From NCBI RefSeq assembly GCF_030814655.1, contig NZ_JAUSVK010000001.1:6145001-6209000 (forward strand): a stretch of DNA of 64,000 nucleotides. The letters are read 5' to 3'. The DNA is from Labrys monachus (GTDB lineage Bacteria > Pseudomonadota > Alphaproteobacteria > Rhizobiales > Labraceae). Made by a program: the position numbers and the translations under genes. Positions 28,163-38,356 of the stretch are shown piece after piece; position 1 is the stretch's first letter; the number at the start of each line of letters is the position of its first letter. The notes under the pieces were generated by a model. It was not told where the DNA came from and did not search any database. It was given only the letters and a program-made list of their open reading frames with translations.

Positions 28163-29137
28163 TCAGTCCCCCATCGCATGGGTTCTGATCTGGTCGAGGC
28201 CGACCGCCAGCAGCAGCACGGCGCCGCGGGTGACGTCCTGCCAGAAGCTCGACACGTCGAGCAGCGTCAGCCCGTTGGCGAGGGTGCCGAGGATGAGCAC
28301 GGCGAGCAGCGTGCCCCAGACGCTGCCGCGCCCGCCCTGGAGCGAGGTGCCGCCGAGGATGATGGCGGCGATCACGGTGAGAAGATGCTGGGAGGCGGCG
28401 TTGGGACCGGCGGCGCCGAGCATGGCGGCGAGGATGATGCCGGCGCAGGCGCCGGAGACCGCGGAGACGATGTAGAGCGTCACCACCGTGCGCTCGACGG
28501 GAATGCCGATCAGGCGCGAGGCCTCGGGATTGCCGCCGGAGGCATAGACGAAGCGGCCGAATTTCGTGCGGGTGAGGACCAGCCACAGCACCAGGAAGGT
28601 GGCGACCATCAGGATCAGCGGCACGGGAAGGCCGAAGAGCCGGCCGCTGCCGATCCAGTTGAAGCCGCCGACCATCAGCGGGCGCGTCAGCCCGCCGGTC
28701 AGCACCAGAGCGATGCCGGAGACGATCGACATCATGCCGAGCGTGACGATGAGCGGATTCATGCGCAGGCGCGTGGTGAGCACGCCGTTGAGGGTGCCGA
28801 TCGCCGCCGCCACCAGCACCGACACCGCGGCGGCGGCCCAGATGTCGAAGCCGTGCGAATAGAGCAGCGCGATGACGACCCCGGTCAGCCCGGCGATGGC
28901 GGCGACGGAGAGGTCGAGCCCGCCGGCGACGATCAGCGGCGTGCCGGTGGCCGCCATCAGCCCCATGAAGGCGACGTTGGAACCGATCGACAGCATGTTC
29001 CGCACGCTGAAGAAGAAGGGCGACAGCATCGAGAACACGGCGATCAGCACGAGATAGAAGACGAAGAGCACGGCGACGCCGGACCACGGCTTTCCAAGCA
29101 CGGACGCGAAGGCTTTGGGGCTGGCTGCTTGCGGCAT
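28163..29137 (-). CDS. Sugar ABC transporter permease (RbsC/RhaP type)
   Basis: The product has 324 residues with about 8-10 hydrophobic segments. The family motif TGTPLIVAGGLDLSVAAIAGL and the coupling-helix region YASGGNPEASRLIGIPVERT are present. It forms the inner-membrane channel with the ATPase encoded just upstream (8 bp apart). Only one permease gene is visible, so the channel is probably a homodimer. Confidence 0.93.
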   Translation of the reverse strand: MPQAASPKAFASVLGKPWSGVAVLFVFYLVLIAVFSMLSPFFFSVRNMLSIGSNVAFMGLMAATGTPLIVAGGLDLSVAAIAGLTGVVIALLYSHGFDIWAAAAVSVLVAAAIGTLNGVLTTRLRMNPLIVTLGMMSIVSGIALVLTGGLTRPLMVGGFNWIGSGRLFGLPVPLILMVATFLVLWLVLTRTKFGRFVYASGGNPEASRLIGIPVERTVVTLYIVSAVSGACAGIILAAMLGAAGPNAASQHLLTVIAAIILGGTSLQGGRGSVWGTLLAVLILGTLANGLTLLDVSSFWQDVTRGAVLLLAVGLDQIRTHAMGD

Positions 29138-29145
29138 GGACGCTC

Positions 29146-30672
<1,527 letters not shown>

Positions 30673-30805
30673 GGCGCTACCTTTCGCACTGTTGGAGTCC
30701 GGGCGGATCATGCCGCCAGGAGCCATTTTCAATGACCCTTGCGTGTTCAGCGCGTGCAACTGGCCGATATTGCGCCTTCCCCCGATCGCAAAGGACCGGG
30801 GGCTT

Positions 30806-30894
30806 GTCATGCCCGGGCTTGACCCGGGCATCCAGGCCACTGAACTCGATGAGGTCGGCGCCCCCTGGATTGCCGGGACGAGCCCGGCAATGAC
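30806..30894. repeat. Palindromic intergenic element with GTCAT/ATGAC ends
   Basis: Between the binding protein and ATPase genes a nested inverted repeat starts GTCATGCCCGGGC and ends GAGCCCGGCAATGAC. It includes CATGCCCGGGCTTGACCCGG with its own short palindrome. A related element lies at 41642-41746. On the transcript it could form a hairpin that lowers ATPase/permease expression relative to the binding protein, a common operon design. Confidence 0.7.
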
Positions 30895-30963
30895 AAAGGT
30901 CGCGTTTCCCCAAAGTTCCTCTGACTGCTTTCACGCCAGACGCGTCCTCTGTGCCTTGCGGTC

Positions 30964-32187
30964 TCAGTTCGAGGGGATCAGCCCCTCGAAGCCCTTGAGG
31001 TCCGGCGATTTGCGCAGCTCGGCGAGATGGGCGTCGAACTTGTCCTGCGGGAATGTGTAGGTGAAGCCGGCGTCGGTCCCGCACTTCTGGTCCTTGTAAT
31101 ACTGGCAGACATTGGCCTTGGTCACCATGACATGGCTGACGAGGACGGTGTCCGGCGTCTTCTTGCCGGCAAGCTGCATGAGGGCGAGAGGCACGATGTA
31201 ATTGCCGTAGCGCTCGGGGAAATAGCCGACGGAGGCGATGAAGGCGGGCTCGTCGACCAGCGTCTGCACCTCGTCCGCGCCCATGCCGACCACCAGCAGA
31301 TCCGCCTCGCGGCCCGCCTGCTTGACGGCGCGCAGCATGCCGGTCGCCGACTGGTCGTTGATGGCGGTCACCATGATCGGCACGCCGGCCGGGATGCGGC
31401 CGAGCACGTTGTTCATCTGCGTGAAGCTCTCTTCGAGCGTGTTCTTGGAATCGATCTTGACGACCTGTCCGACCGGGAAGCCGTCGACCGAAGCGAGGAA
31501 GCCGGCGACCTGGCCGCCGGTGCGCATGGCGGGGATGGCGCCGGACTGCGGCAGCTCGCCGATGACGAGATAGCCGGTCTTGACCTTGTCGAGGCCGAAT
31601 TTGGCGATCGCCGCCTGGGCGAGATAGGAGCCGCCCATGAAGCCGGAACGCGGATTGTTGGCGCCGAAGAAGGTCGCGCCGGGCATCGGGATGTCGATGG
31701 CGGTCACCTTGGTGTCGGCATCGTTCATCTTCTGCATGATGGTGGCGCCGAAATTGGCGTCGGTCTGGAACTCGACGACATAGTCGACATTGCGCTGCAG
31801 GAAGCTCTCGGCATTGGCGAGCGCCGTCGCGCCGTCGAGGCGGTTGTCGGCGACCTGGAGTTCGATGCCGGCGGCCTTGGCGTTGGCGAGCAGGCCCTGC
31901 TCGACCTTGACGCAGAAGGCGATGTCGCGCTGCAGGTTGGCGAAGCCGATCACGAAGGATTGACCGTTGCGCGGCTTGGACACCTGGGCGGCGTCCTTGA
32001 CCATGTCGCCGAGTTGCTGTGCGCTCAGCATGGCGCCGGTCGGCTTGTCCGGATCGAAGCCGTGGAAATCCTCGGCGAAGGCGGCCGAAACCGCCAGAGC
32101 CGACGACAGGAGCGCCGCGACGGATGCTCCCACGACGCGCCGCATGGCGGCGCTACGCATGACGATACTACGCTTGCTCGAACGCAT
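30964..32187 (-). CDS. Sugar ABC transporter substrate-binding protein
   Basis: The product has 407 residues. A long Sec signal (residues about 1-38, ending ALAVSAAFAED) is followed by a type-I periplasmic-binding fold with NGQSFVIGFANLQRDIAFC, the hinge region INDQSATGMLRAVK and a C-terminal Cys pair. GGGAGGG precedes the ATG at 32187. It is the first gene of the import operon and should set substrate choice. It is longer than RbsB-like proteins and closest in style to rhamnose/AI-2-type binders, which is an inference. Confidence 0.9.
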   Translation of the reverse strand: MRSSKRSIVMRSAAMRRVVGASVAALLSSALAVSAAFAEDFHGFDPDKPTGAMLSAQQLGDMVKDAAQVSKPRNGQSFVIGFANLQRDIAFCVKVEQGLLANAKAAGIELQVADNRLDGATALANAESFLQRNVDYVVEFQTDANFGATIMQKMNDADTKVTAIDIPMPGATFFGANNPRSGFMGGSYLAQAAIAKFGLDKVKTGYLVIGELPQSGAIPAMRTGGQVAGFLASVDGFPVGQVVKIDSKNTLEESFTQMNNVLGRIPAGVPIMVTAINDQSATGMLRAVKQAGREADLLVVGMGADEVQTLVDEPAFIASVGYFPERYGNYIVPLALMQLAGKKTPDTVLVSHVMVTKANVCQYYKDQKCGTDAGFTYTFPQDKFDAHLAELRKSPDLKGFEGLIPSN

Positions 32188-32233
32188 CGGTCCCTCCCGT
32201 CGAATTGTCAGATCTTGTTTTTTGGCCTGACCA

Positions 32234-32258
32234 ATTGTATGTCCGAACCGGATACCAT
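32234..32258. promoter_or_regulatory. Putative GntR operator between transporter and dehydratase
   Basis: ATTGTAT and ATACCAT form an imperfect inverted repeat (6 of 7 pairs) with an 11-nt centre. It lies in the 180-bp divergent promoter region of the binding-protein and enolase-superfamily genes. The local FadR-type repressor is a likely ligand; this is inferred from position and symmetry only. Confidence 0.35.
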
Positions 32259-32367
32259 AGGTTCCGCGGCCTGCCAAGGCAGGGCCATCGAATTCGGAAA
32301 ACAGCAGCATCGCGAGACGAATCTCGTTCTGCGCACGGGATGGCCACAAGCCCCAGGGAGGACGACG

Positions 32368-33489
32368 ATGCGCATCACCGGGATGACGCCCTATGTGCTG
32401 CGCTGGCCGGAGCCCAATGATTTCGGCCATGACCGCATGACCGTGCTGCTCGCCGTCGACACCGATGCCGGCCTGCGCGGCTGGGGCGAGGCGATCGCCA
32501 TGTGGCCCGAGGCCTGCCGCGCCACCGTCGCGGTGATCGCCGACGGCTTCGCGCCGCTCCTCAGGGGGCGGGACGCCAGCGACACGCAGGGCTGCTGGGA
32601 CGCCATGAAGGCGCAGAGCTGGTGGTACGGCGAAGGCGGCATCGCCACGCTGGCGCTGTCGGCCGTCGACATGGCGCTGTGGGATCTCAAGGCGAGGGAC
32701 CGCGGCGTTCCCCTCGTCCACTTGTGGGGCGCCCGGCACGAGGCGCTGCCGGCTTGCGCCAGCCTGCATGTCAACCAGCCGACGATCGAGGATTCGGTGC
32801 GCGACATCGCCGCGCATTTCGCCGCCGGCTTCCGCTCGGCCAAGCTCGGCCTCGGCAAGAAAGGCCTCTCCAGGGCCGGGCGCGACCCCGATTACGACGT
32901 CGCGCTGGTCAAGGCGCTGCGTGCCGCCATCGGCCTCGACGGCGGCATCATGGTCGATGCCGGCAACGGCACGGTGTGGGACCTCAAGACCGCCATCCGC
33001 ACCGTCGACCGCATGGCCGAGTACGACATCGCCTGGATCGAGGAGCCCTTCCATCCGAGCCGCGTCGCCGACCACGTCGCCCTCAAGAAGGCGGTGCCGG
33101 TGCCGCTCGCCGCCGGCGAGCGCGAATGGCAGGCCGCCGGCTACCGGCGCTGGATCGAGACGGGCGCCATCGACGTGTTCGGCCTCGACCCGGCGCGCAT
33201 CGAGGGGGTCACCGGCTTCCGGCTGGCGGCGGATGCCGTCGAGAAGGCGGGCGCGACCGTGAACGCCCATGCCTGGTCGACGGCGGTGCTGACGGGCGCG
33301 AGCCTGCATCTGTCGCTCGCCTCGCCCTCGGCCCAGCTGTTCGAGCTCAAGCCGCTGGCCGGGCCCATGCAGTTCGACCTCGTCGACGAGCCCTTCTGGC
33401 ACGAGGACGGCCTGGTCAGGGCGCCCGCCCGGCCGGGCCACGGCGCCGAGCCGAAGATGGCGACGATCGAGAAATACAGGGTCGGCTGA
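32368..33489 (+). CDS. Enolase-superfamily (mandelate racemase-like) sugar acid dehydratase
   Basis: The product has 373 residues. The N-terminal capping domain is followed by a TIM barrel with ordered metal ligands: DAGNG, EEPF and AGERE. The basic residues in RSAKLGLGKKG and the late His in NAHAWSTAVL complete the acid/base set. Members dehydrate aldonic acids (rhamnonate, fuconate, galactonate). It faces away from the ABC importer and shares its promoter region, and GGGAGG lies upstream of the ATG. It would act after the SDR steps of a non-phosphorylative pathway; the exact substrate is unknown. Confidence 0.9.
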   Translation: MRITGMTPYVLRWPEPNDFGHDRMTVLLAVDTDAGLRGWGEAIAMWPEACRATVAVIADGFAPLLRGRDASDTQGCWDAMKAQSWWYGEGGIATLALSAVDMALWDLKARDRGVPLVHLWGARHEALPACASLHVNQPTIEDSVRDIAAHFAAGFRSAKLGLGKKGLSRAGRDPDYDVALVKALRAAIGLDGGIMVDAGNGTVWDLKTAIRTVDRMAEYDIAWIEEPFHPSRVADHVALKKAVPVPLAAGEREWQAAGYRRWIETGAIDVFGLDPARIEGVTGFRLAADAVEKAGATVNAHAWSTAVLTGASLHLSLASPSAQLFELKPLAGPMQFDLVDEPFWHEDGLVRAPARPGHGAEPKMATIEKYRVG

Positions 33490-33694
33490 ACCGCGCCCGC
33501 TCCGCCGCCCTCACGATGGCGTGACATGCAACCACGGCCGGGAAGGATTAAAACCCCTGGGTCAGCGCCAAATGCCGGCCGGCGGCTAGCCTCGCCGCTG
33601 AAGTTGTAATACTCGTCGTGTCGGGGGCGGCACGCGGTCGAGACGCCCCCGGGACACGCATTGGACGGACGGAAAAATGACGGGAGTGGCAAGA

Positions 33695-34081
33695 ATGATA
33701 TCGATGAAGTATTTCCTTCCCTTGTCGATATTGATGTTGAGCGTAGCCGGGCCCGTATTGGCGTCCGACCTTCAGTTGACGGGTGCTGAAATAAAGGCCC
33801 GCATCATCGGAAATACGGTTACCGGCGTCGATGACGGCGATACCTATCAGGAATACTACAATCCGAACGGCTCGATCGCGGGAACCGACAATACAGGTAA
33901 ATATACCGGCAACTGGCGCATCGATGGCGACCAGTTGTGCACGATCTTCCAGGACACGGACAATGACGTGGTGACCGCGAAGGATTGGAACTGCTCGAAT
34001 ATCGGCGTCATCGGCGACCATGTGATCTGGAACGACGACGGAGACCTGTCCGACGCGAAGCTGATCCCCGGCCGCCGTTGA
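33695..34081 (+). CDS. Small secreted hypothetical protein
   Basis: The product has 128 residues. The signal peptide MISMKYFLPLSILMLSVAGP ends near LASD. The mature part is Asp/Asn/Thr-rich and beta-like (YNPNGSIAGTDNTGKYTGNW), with two cysteines (LCTIF, NCSN) that could pair in the periplasm. The pattern recalls DUF995-like small periplasmic proteins, but that is not certain. GGGAG eight bases upstream favours this ATG over the one at 33677. GC is lower than in the neighbours. Confidence 0.7.
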   Translation: MISMKYFLPLSILMLSVAGPVLASDLQLTGAEIKARIIGNTVTGVDDGDTYQEYYNPNGSIAGTDNTGKYTGNWRIDGDQLCTIFQDTDNDVVTAKDWNCSNIGVIGDHVIWNDDGDLSDAKLIPGRR

Positions 34082-34181
34082 GCGGGGCGTTTGAGAGGAG
34101 GACGGCGGGGGGCCGTCCTCTTTGCGTTCCGGCAACGCACCGCCGGACACCGCTCGGATCGGGGCGCTGCGCTTGACAGTT

Positions 34182-34201
34182 CAATATGGACGAACATATT
34201 G
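34182..34201. promoter_or_regulatory. TetR operator and promoter in front of tetR
   Basis: CAATATG-GACGAA-CATATTG is a perfect 7-bp inverted repeat immediately before the TetR-family gene. It overlaps the region downstream of a TTGACA box (34173-34178). The half-site AATATGGACG recurs upstream of the MFS gene, which supports autoregulation by the encoded repressor. Confidence 0.6.
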
Positions 34202-34207
34202 GAGGGC

Positions 34208-34789
34208 ATGGCAAGGCAGTCCAACCGGGAAAAGATCCTGATCGAAGGCCTGCGGGTGGTGCATCGGCACGGCTTCGCGGGGGCGAGCGTGCGCGACATC
34301 GTCCAGGCCGCCGGCGTGCCGCAGGGCTCCTTCACCAACCATTTCGCCTCCAAGGAGGCCTTCGCCCTCGAGATCCTCGATCTCTATTACGCCAACAACG
34401 CGGCGACGATCGCCGAGACCCTGCGCAACGATGCGCTGCCGCCGCTGCAGCGGCTGGCCGCCTATATCGACGCGGGCAAGAACCGCCTCAACCGCGACAA
34501 CATGCGCAATGGCTGCCTGTTCGGCAATCTCACCGCCGAGGCCACCGACCAGAGCGAAGTCATCCGGCAGCGCCTGCTCGACATCTTCGCCGAGGTGAAG
34601 GCCTCCGTCGCCTATTGCCTGAAGGCGGCGGTCGCGGCCGGCGAGCTGCCGCCCGGCTTCGAATGCGACGAGGTGGCCGGCTTCGTCGTCTCCTCCCTGC
34701 AGGGCGCCAATCTCCTGGCCAAGGCCCATCGCGACCCCGAGCCGGTCGAGCGCTTCAAGCGGCTGCTGTTCTCCAAGATCCTGCGCTGA
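34208..34789 (+). CDS. TetR/AcrR-family transcriptional regulator
   Basis: The product has 193 residues. The N-terminal helix-turn-helix (residues about 5-50) reads VHRHGFAGASVRDIVQAAGV then GSFTNHFASKEAFALEIL. The C-terminal helical ligand pocket includes NMRNGCLFGNL, typical of the subgroup that represses multidrug pumps or dehydrogenases. GGAGGG stands just before the ATG. It is followed after 115 bp by an MFS pump with a matching operator, so it probably represses both genes. Confidence 0.92.
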   Translation: MARQSNREKILIEGLRVVHRHGFAGASVRDIVQAAGVPQGSFTNHFASKEAFALEILDLYYANNAATIAETLRNDALPPLQRLAAYIDAGKNRLNRDNMRNGCLFGNLTAEATDQSEVIRQRLLDIFAEVKASVAYCLKAAVAAGELPPGFECDEVAGFVVSSLQGANLLAKAHRDPEPVERFKRLLFSKILR

Positions 34790-34845
34790 TCTGGGAGCGC
34801 GGACAGGGATGTCCGCGCGCCCGGCAATTCGCGCTTGACCAAAAA

Positions 34846-34865
34846 AATACGGACGTCCATATTTG
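34846..34865. promoter_or_regulatory. Second TetR operator, upstream of the MFS gene
   Basis: AAATACGGACGTCCATATTT is a palindrome with a single mismatched pair. On the reverse strand it shares AATATGGACG with the operator before tetR. A TTGACC box lies just upstream (34835-34840), so binding would block this promoter. Confidence 0.55.
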
Positions 34866-34904
34866 TGCTTTGCAACATGAATTGCGGCACCAAGGACATT
34901 TCAG

Positions 34905-36380
34905 ATGACCATACTGGCGGCAACCGCGCCCTGCGAGCGCAAGGCCCTCGACCCCAATCGGTGGGCCGCGCTGGCGGTGCTGCTGACGGGGGCCTTCCTG
35001 GCACCGCTCGACTTCTTCATCGTCAATGTCGCCATGCCCTCGATCACCACCGGGCTCCACGCCACCTCGGCCGACGTCCAGCTCGTGATCTCGGGCTATG
35101 CGGTGGTCTATTCGGTGTTCCTGATCACCGGCGGACGGCTCGGCGACATCTATGGGCGCAAGGCGATCTTCCTGATCGGCCTGTCGGGCTTCGCCACGGC
35201 GTCGGCCTTCTGCGGCCTCGCCTGGTCGCCGTCGGCGCTCATCCTCGCCCGGCTGCTGCAGGCGCTCGCCGCCGCCGCGATGGCGCCGCAGGCGCTGGCC
35301 TCGGTGCATGCGCTCTTCCCCCCGCATGAGCGCGGCCGCGCCCTCAGCATCTACGGCATCGCCATCGGCCTGTCCTCGATCGTCGGCCAGCTCCTCGGCG
35401 GCGCGCTGGTGGGCGCCGATATCGGCGGGCTGGGCTGGCGGCTGATCTTCCTCATCAACCTGCCGATCGCCATCGTCGCCTTCCTCGCCGCCATCCCGCT
35501 GCTGCGCGAGACGCGCGGCCAGCATCGCCCCCGCCTCGACATCGGCGGCGTCGTGCTGTCGAGCCTGGCGCTGACCGCCCTCGTCCTGCCGCTGGTGGAA
35601 GGGCGGGAGCGGGGATGGCCCTGGTGGTCGGTCGCCCTGCTGGCAACCACGCCGTTCCTGGTCGAGGCCTTCCGGCGCTACGAGATCCGCCTGGCGCGCG
35701 CCGGCGGCGATCCGCTCGTCGCCATCGAGGCCTTCCGTTCCAAGGGCCTGCTCAAGGGCCTGGGCGCCATCATGACGCTCTATGCGATGGCGACCTTCTT
35801 CCTCACCTTTTCGATCTATCTGCAGACGGCGCTGGGCTTCACCGCCCTGCAGTCCGGGCTGTCGATCCTGCCCTTCTCGGCCGGCTTCCTGGCCGGATCG
35901 ACCTTCAGCCCCTTCCTCGCCCGCCTGTTCGGCAAGGCGGCGCCCTCGCTCAGCTTCGCTCTGTCGGCAAGCGGCACCCTTGCGACCGCCGCCGTCATCG
36001 CCGCCTTCCCGGCTGGCGCGCTGCCGCCCTGGCCGCTGCTGGCGCCGGCGCTGGCGCTGATCGGCCTCGGCATGGGCATGTGCATGCCGACCATGGTGCG
36101 CGTCATCGTCGAGCGGGTCGAGCCGCACCGGGCCGGCCTCGTCGGCGGCCTCGTCAACTCCACCCTGCAGGTGAGCGCCGCCGTCAGCGTCGCCGTGCTG
36201 GGCGGGCTGTTCTTCACCCTGCTCGGCAGCCGGAGCGATGCGGCGGCGGTGACGCACGCCTTCGCGGTCACGCTGGTCGCCATCGCCGCCTGCCATGGCG
36301 CCGGCGCCCTGCTGGCGGCCGGCCTCGGCCAGCCGCGCACCGCTTCGGCCGGCCGGCAGGCCGCGATCGTCGTCGAATGA
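34905..36380 (+). CDS. MFS transporter, DHA2 (14-TM) drug efflux family
   Basis: The product has 491 residues with about 14 hydrophobic helices. Motif A GGRLGDIYGRKAIF and motif D1-like LDFFIVNVAMPSI are present, followed by IGLSSIVGQLLGG (motif C region). Members are proton-driven exporters of toxic compounds. Gene order and shared operators indicate control by the TetR-family protein upstream. Confidence 0.92.
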   Translation: MTILAATAPCERKALDPNRWAALAVLLTGAFLAPLDFFIVNVAMPSITTGLHATSADVQLVISGYAVVYSVFLITGGRLGDIYGRKAIFLIGLSGFATASAFCGLAWSPSALILARLLQALAAAAMAPQALASVHALFPPHERGRALSIYGIAIGLSSIVGQLLGGALVGADIGGLGWRLIFLINLPIAIVAFLAAIPLLRETRGQHRPRLDIGGVVLSSLALTALVLPLVEGRERGWPWWSVALLATTPFLVEAFRRYEIRLARAGGDPLVAIEAFRSKGLLKGLGAIMTLYAMATFFLTFSIYLQTALGFTALQSGLSILPFSAGFLAGSTFSPFLARLFGKAAPSLSFALSASGTLATAAVIAAFPAGALPPWPLLAPALALIGLGMGMCMPTMVRVIVERVEPHRAGLVGGLVNSTLQVSAAVSVAVLGGLFFTLLGSRSDAAAVTHAFAVTLVAIAACHGAGALLAAGLGQPRTASAGRQAAIVVE

Positions 36381-36405
36381 AGGCAATCCCCGAAAGGACC
36401 CCATC

Positions 36406-36789
36406 ATGACAGCCAGGACGAGCAAGATCCCCGGGCCGGATCACCCCATCACCATCGAGCCGAGCGGCACCCATGTGATCGTCTCCGCCGGCGGGCGGAT
36501 CATCGCCGACAGCAAGCGGGCCCTCACCTTGCGCGAATCCACCTATCCGCCGGTGCTCTACATCCCGCGCGAGGATGCCGATATGAGCCTGCTGCAGCGC
36601 AGCGGCCACGCGACCTACTGCCCCTACAAGGGCGACTGCGCCTATTACGGCATCCCCCTCGGCGGCGAGCGGGCGGCCGATGCGGTGTGGACCTATGAGG
36701 CGCCCTATCCGGCGGTGGCCGCGATCGCAGGCCACCTCGCCTTCTATCCCGACCGCGTCGACAGCGTGGAAGAGCGGCCCCTGCCCTGA
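36406..36789 (+). CDS. DUF427-domain protein
   Basis: The product has 127 residues. The DUF427 core includes VSAGGRIIADSKRALTLRES, YPPVLYIPREDADM, then TYCPYKGDCAYYG and a C-terminal FYPDRVD. This is a small soluble beta-rich family, widespread in actinobacteria and proteobacteria, of unknown function. It lies 25 bp after the MFS pump on the same strand and is probably in the same transcript. Confidence 0.9.
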   Translation: MTARTSKIPGPDHPITIEPSGTHVIVSAGGRIIADSKRALTLRESTYPPVLYIPREDADMSLLQRSGHATYCPYKGDCAYYGIPLGGERAADAVWTYEAPYPAVAAIAGHLAFYPDRVDSVEERPLP

Positions 36790-36810
36790 AGGGACGGGTG
36801 AATCAGCGGC

Positions 36811-36976
36811 CTTCTCCCGTTCGGGAGAAGGTGCCGGCAGGCGGATGAGGGCCTGCACCCGGACGATGATCGCTCCGTCGTCGCGTTCTTATCGTCTAAC
36901 GACAGACCCTCATCCGGCGCTTCGCGCCACCTTCTCCCGAACGGGAGAAGGAAAATCGCGCTTTCTTCTATAAAGC
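36811..36976. repeat. Dispersed intergenic inverted-repeat element, copy 3
   Basis: A full copy of the element lies here in opposite orientation to copy 2: it begins CTTCTCCCGTTCGGGAGAAG and ends with CTTCTCCCGAACGGGAGAAG followed by GAAAATCGCG. The internal CCCTCATCCGGCGC and GCGGATGAGGG arms are diverged. It fills the spacer between the DUF427 and OYE genes. Confidence 0.8.
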
Positions 36977-37049
36977 GGGCATCTATGGTCTTGCCGCCCG
37001 GCCGGACGGCCATAGCGGCCCTATCATCGAGACTTTTGGAAATCCCAGC

Positions 37050-38165
37050 ATGAGCACCCTGTTTTCGCCCTTCACCCTGCGCGGCCTGACGCTGCCCAAC
37101 CGCATCGTCGTGTCGCCGATGTGCCAATATTCGGCCGAGCAGGGCAGGGCCACCGACTGGCACATGGTGCATCTGGGCACCCTCGCGCTCTCGGGCGCCG
37201 GCATGCTGTGCCTGGAGGCCACCGCCGTCGAAGCCGACGGCCGCATCACCGCCGGCGATCTCGGCCTGTGGGACGACGCCACCGAGGCGGCGCTGGTGCC
37301 GGTGCTGGCGGCGATCCGCCGCCGCTCCCGCACCGCCGTGACGGTGCAGCTCGGCCATGCCGGCCGCAAGGCCTCGAGCCAGCTGCCCTGGGAGGGCGGC
37401 CAGCAGATCCCGGCCGGCCAGCCGGGAGGCTGGCTGACGCATGCGCCCTCGGCGCTCGCCCAGAAGGAGGGCGAGGCGCTGCCGCTGGCGCTCGACGAGG
37501 CCGGGCTCGAAAGGGTGCGCACCGCCTTCGCGGCGGCGGCAAGGCGGGCGGCGCGGCTCGGGCTCGACGCCATCGAGATCCACGCCGCCCATGGCTATCT
37601 GCTGCACCAGTTCCTGTCGCCGCTGTCGAACCAGCGCAGCGATGCCTATGGCGGCTCGCTGGAAAACCGCATGCGCTTTCCGCTCGAGGTGTTCGACGCG
37701 GTCCGGGCGGCCTTCCCGGCGGAAAAGCCGGTCGGCATCCGGGTATCGGCGACCGATTGGGTCGAGGGCGGCTGGGACCTCGAACAGACCGTGGCCTTCG
37801 CCCGCGCATTGAAGACGCGCGGCGTGGACTGGGTCGACGTCTCCTCCGGCGGCATCTCGCCCTTGCAGAAGATCGCCATCGGCCCCGGCTACCAGGTCGA
37901 TTTCGCCGAGGCCGTGAAGACGCAGGCCGGCGTCGCCACCATCGCCGTCGGCCTCATCACCGAGCCGCACCAGGCCGAGGCGATCGTCGCCAGCGGCAAG
38001 GCCGATCTCGTCGCCCTCGCGCGCGGCGTGCTCTACGACCCGCGCTGGGGCTGGCACGCCGCCGCCACGCTCGGCGCCACGGTGGAGGCGCCGCCGCAAT
38101 ATTGGCGGGCGCTGCCGCACGAGCACAAGACGCTGTTCGGCGACACCCGCTTCGGCTCCCGCTGA
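37050..38165 (+). CDS. NADH:flavin oxidoreductase, old yellow enzyme family (YqjM type)
   Basis: The product has 371 residues. It is an FMN TIM-barrel ene-reductase of the thermophilic-like subclass: the Cys that tunes the flavin is in VVSPMCQYSAE, the catalytic His pair is in IHAAHGYLLHQFLSP, and SNQRSDAYGGSLENR follows. These enzymes reduce activated C=C bonds with NADPH; the physiological role is often electrophile detoxification. No partner gene is adjacent. Confidence 0.94.
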   Translation: MSTLFSPFTLRGLTLPNRIVVSPMCQYSAEQGRATDWHMVHLGTLALSGAGMLCLEATAVEADGRITAGDLGLWDDATEAALVPVLAAIRRRSRTAVTVQLGHAGRKASSQLPWEGGQQIPAGQPGGWLTHAPSALAQKEGEALPLALDEAGLERVRTAFAAAARRAARLGLDAIEIHAAHGYLLHQFLSPLSNQRSDAYGGSLENRMRFPLEVFDAVRAAFPAEKPVGIRVSATDWVEGGWDLEQTVAFARALKTRGVDWVDVSSGGISPLQKIAIGPGYQVDFAEAVKTQAGVATIAVGLITEPHQAEAIVASGKADLVALARGVLYDPRWGWHAAATLGATVEAPPQYWRALPHEHKTLFGDTRFGSR

Positions 38166-38356
38166 CGGACCCTCCCCCGCCGAGCGCAGCTTCGGCGGAA
38201 CCGCACGCCCGCCCGGCACGTTGCCCCCGCAACGACAAAGCGTTCTATCTTCAGACCGAATCACCAAGAATCGCAAAACGCTTTTGATATCAGTGCGTTA
38301 AACTGGTGATCCGTTCCTGTTCGAACGCATTTTGCTTTAGGGGCGGCGGGAGAACC

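Noticed and set aside
31027-32367. Plus-strand extension of the enolase-superfamily frame by about 450 codons
   Set aside because: It is antisense to the binding-protein gene. The ribosome site and homology start at 32368.
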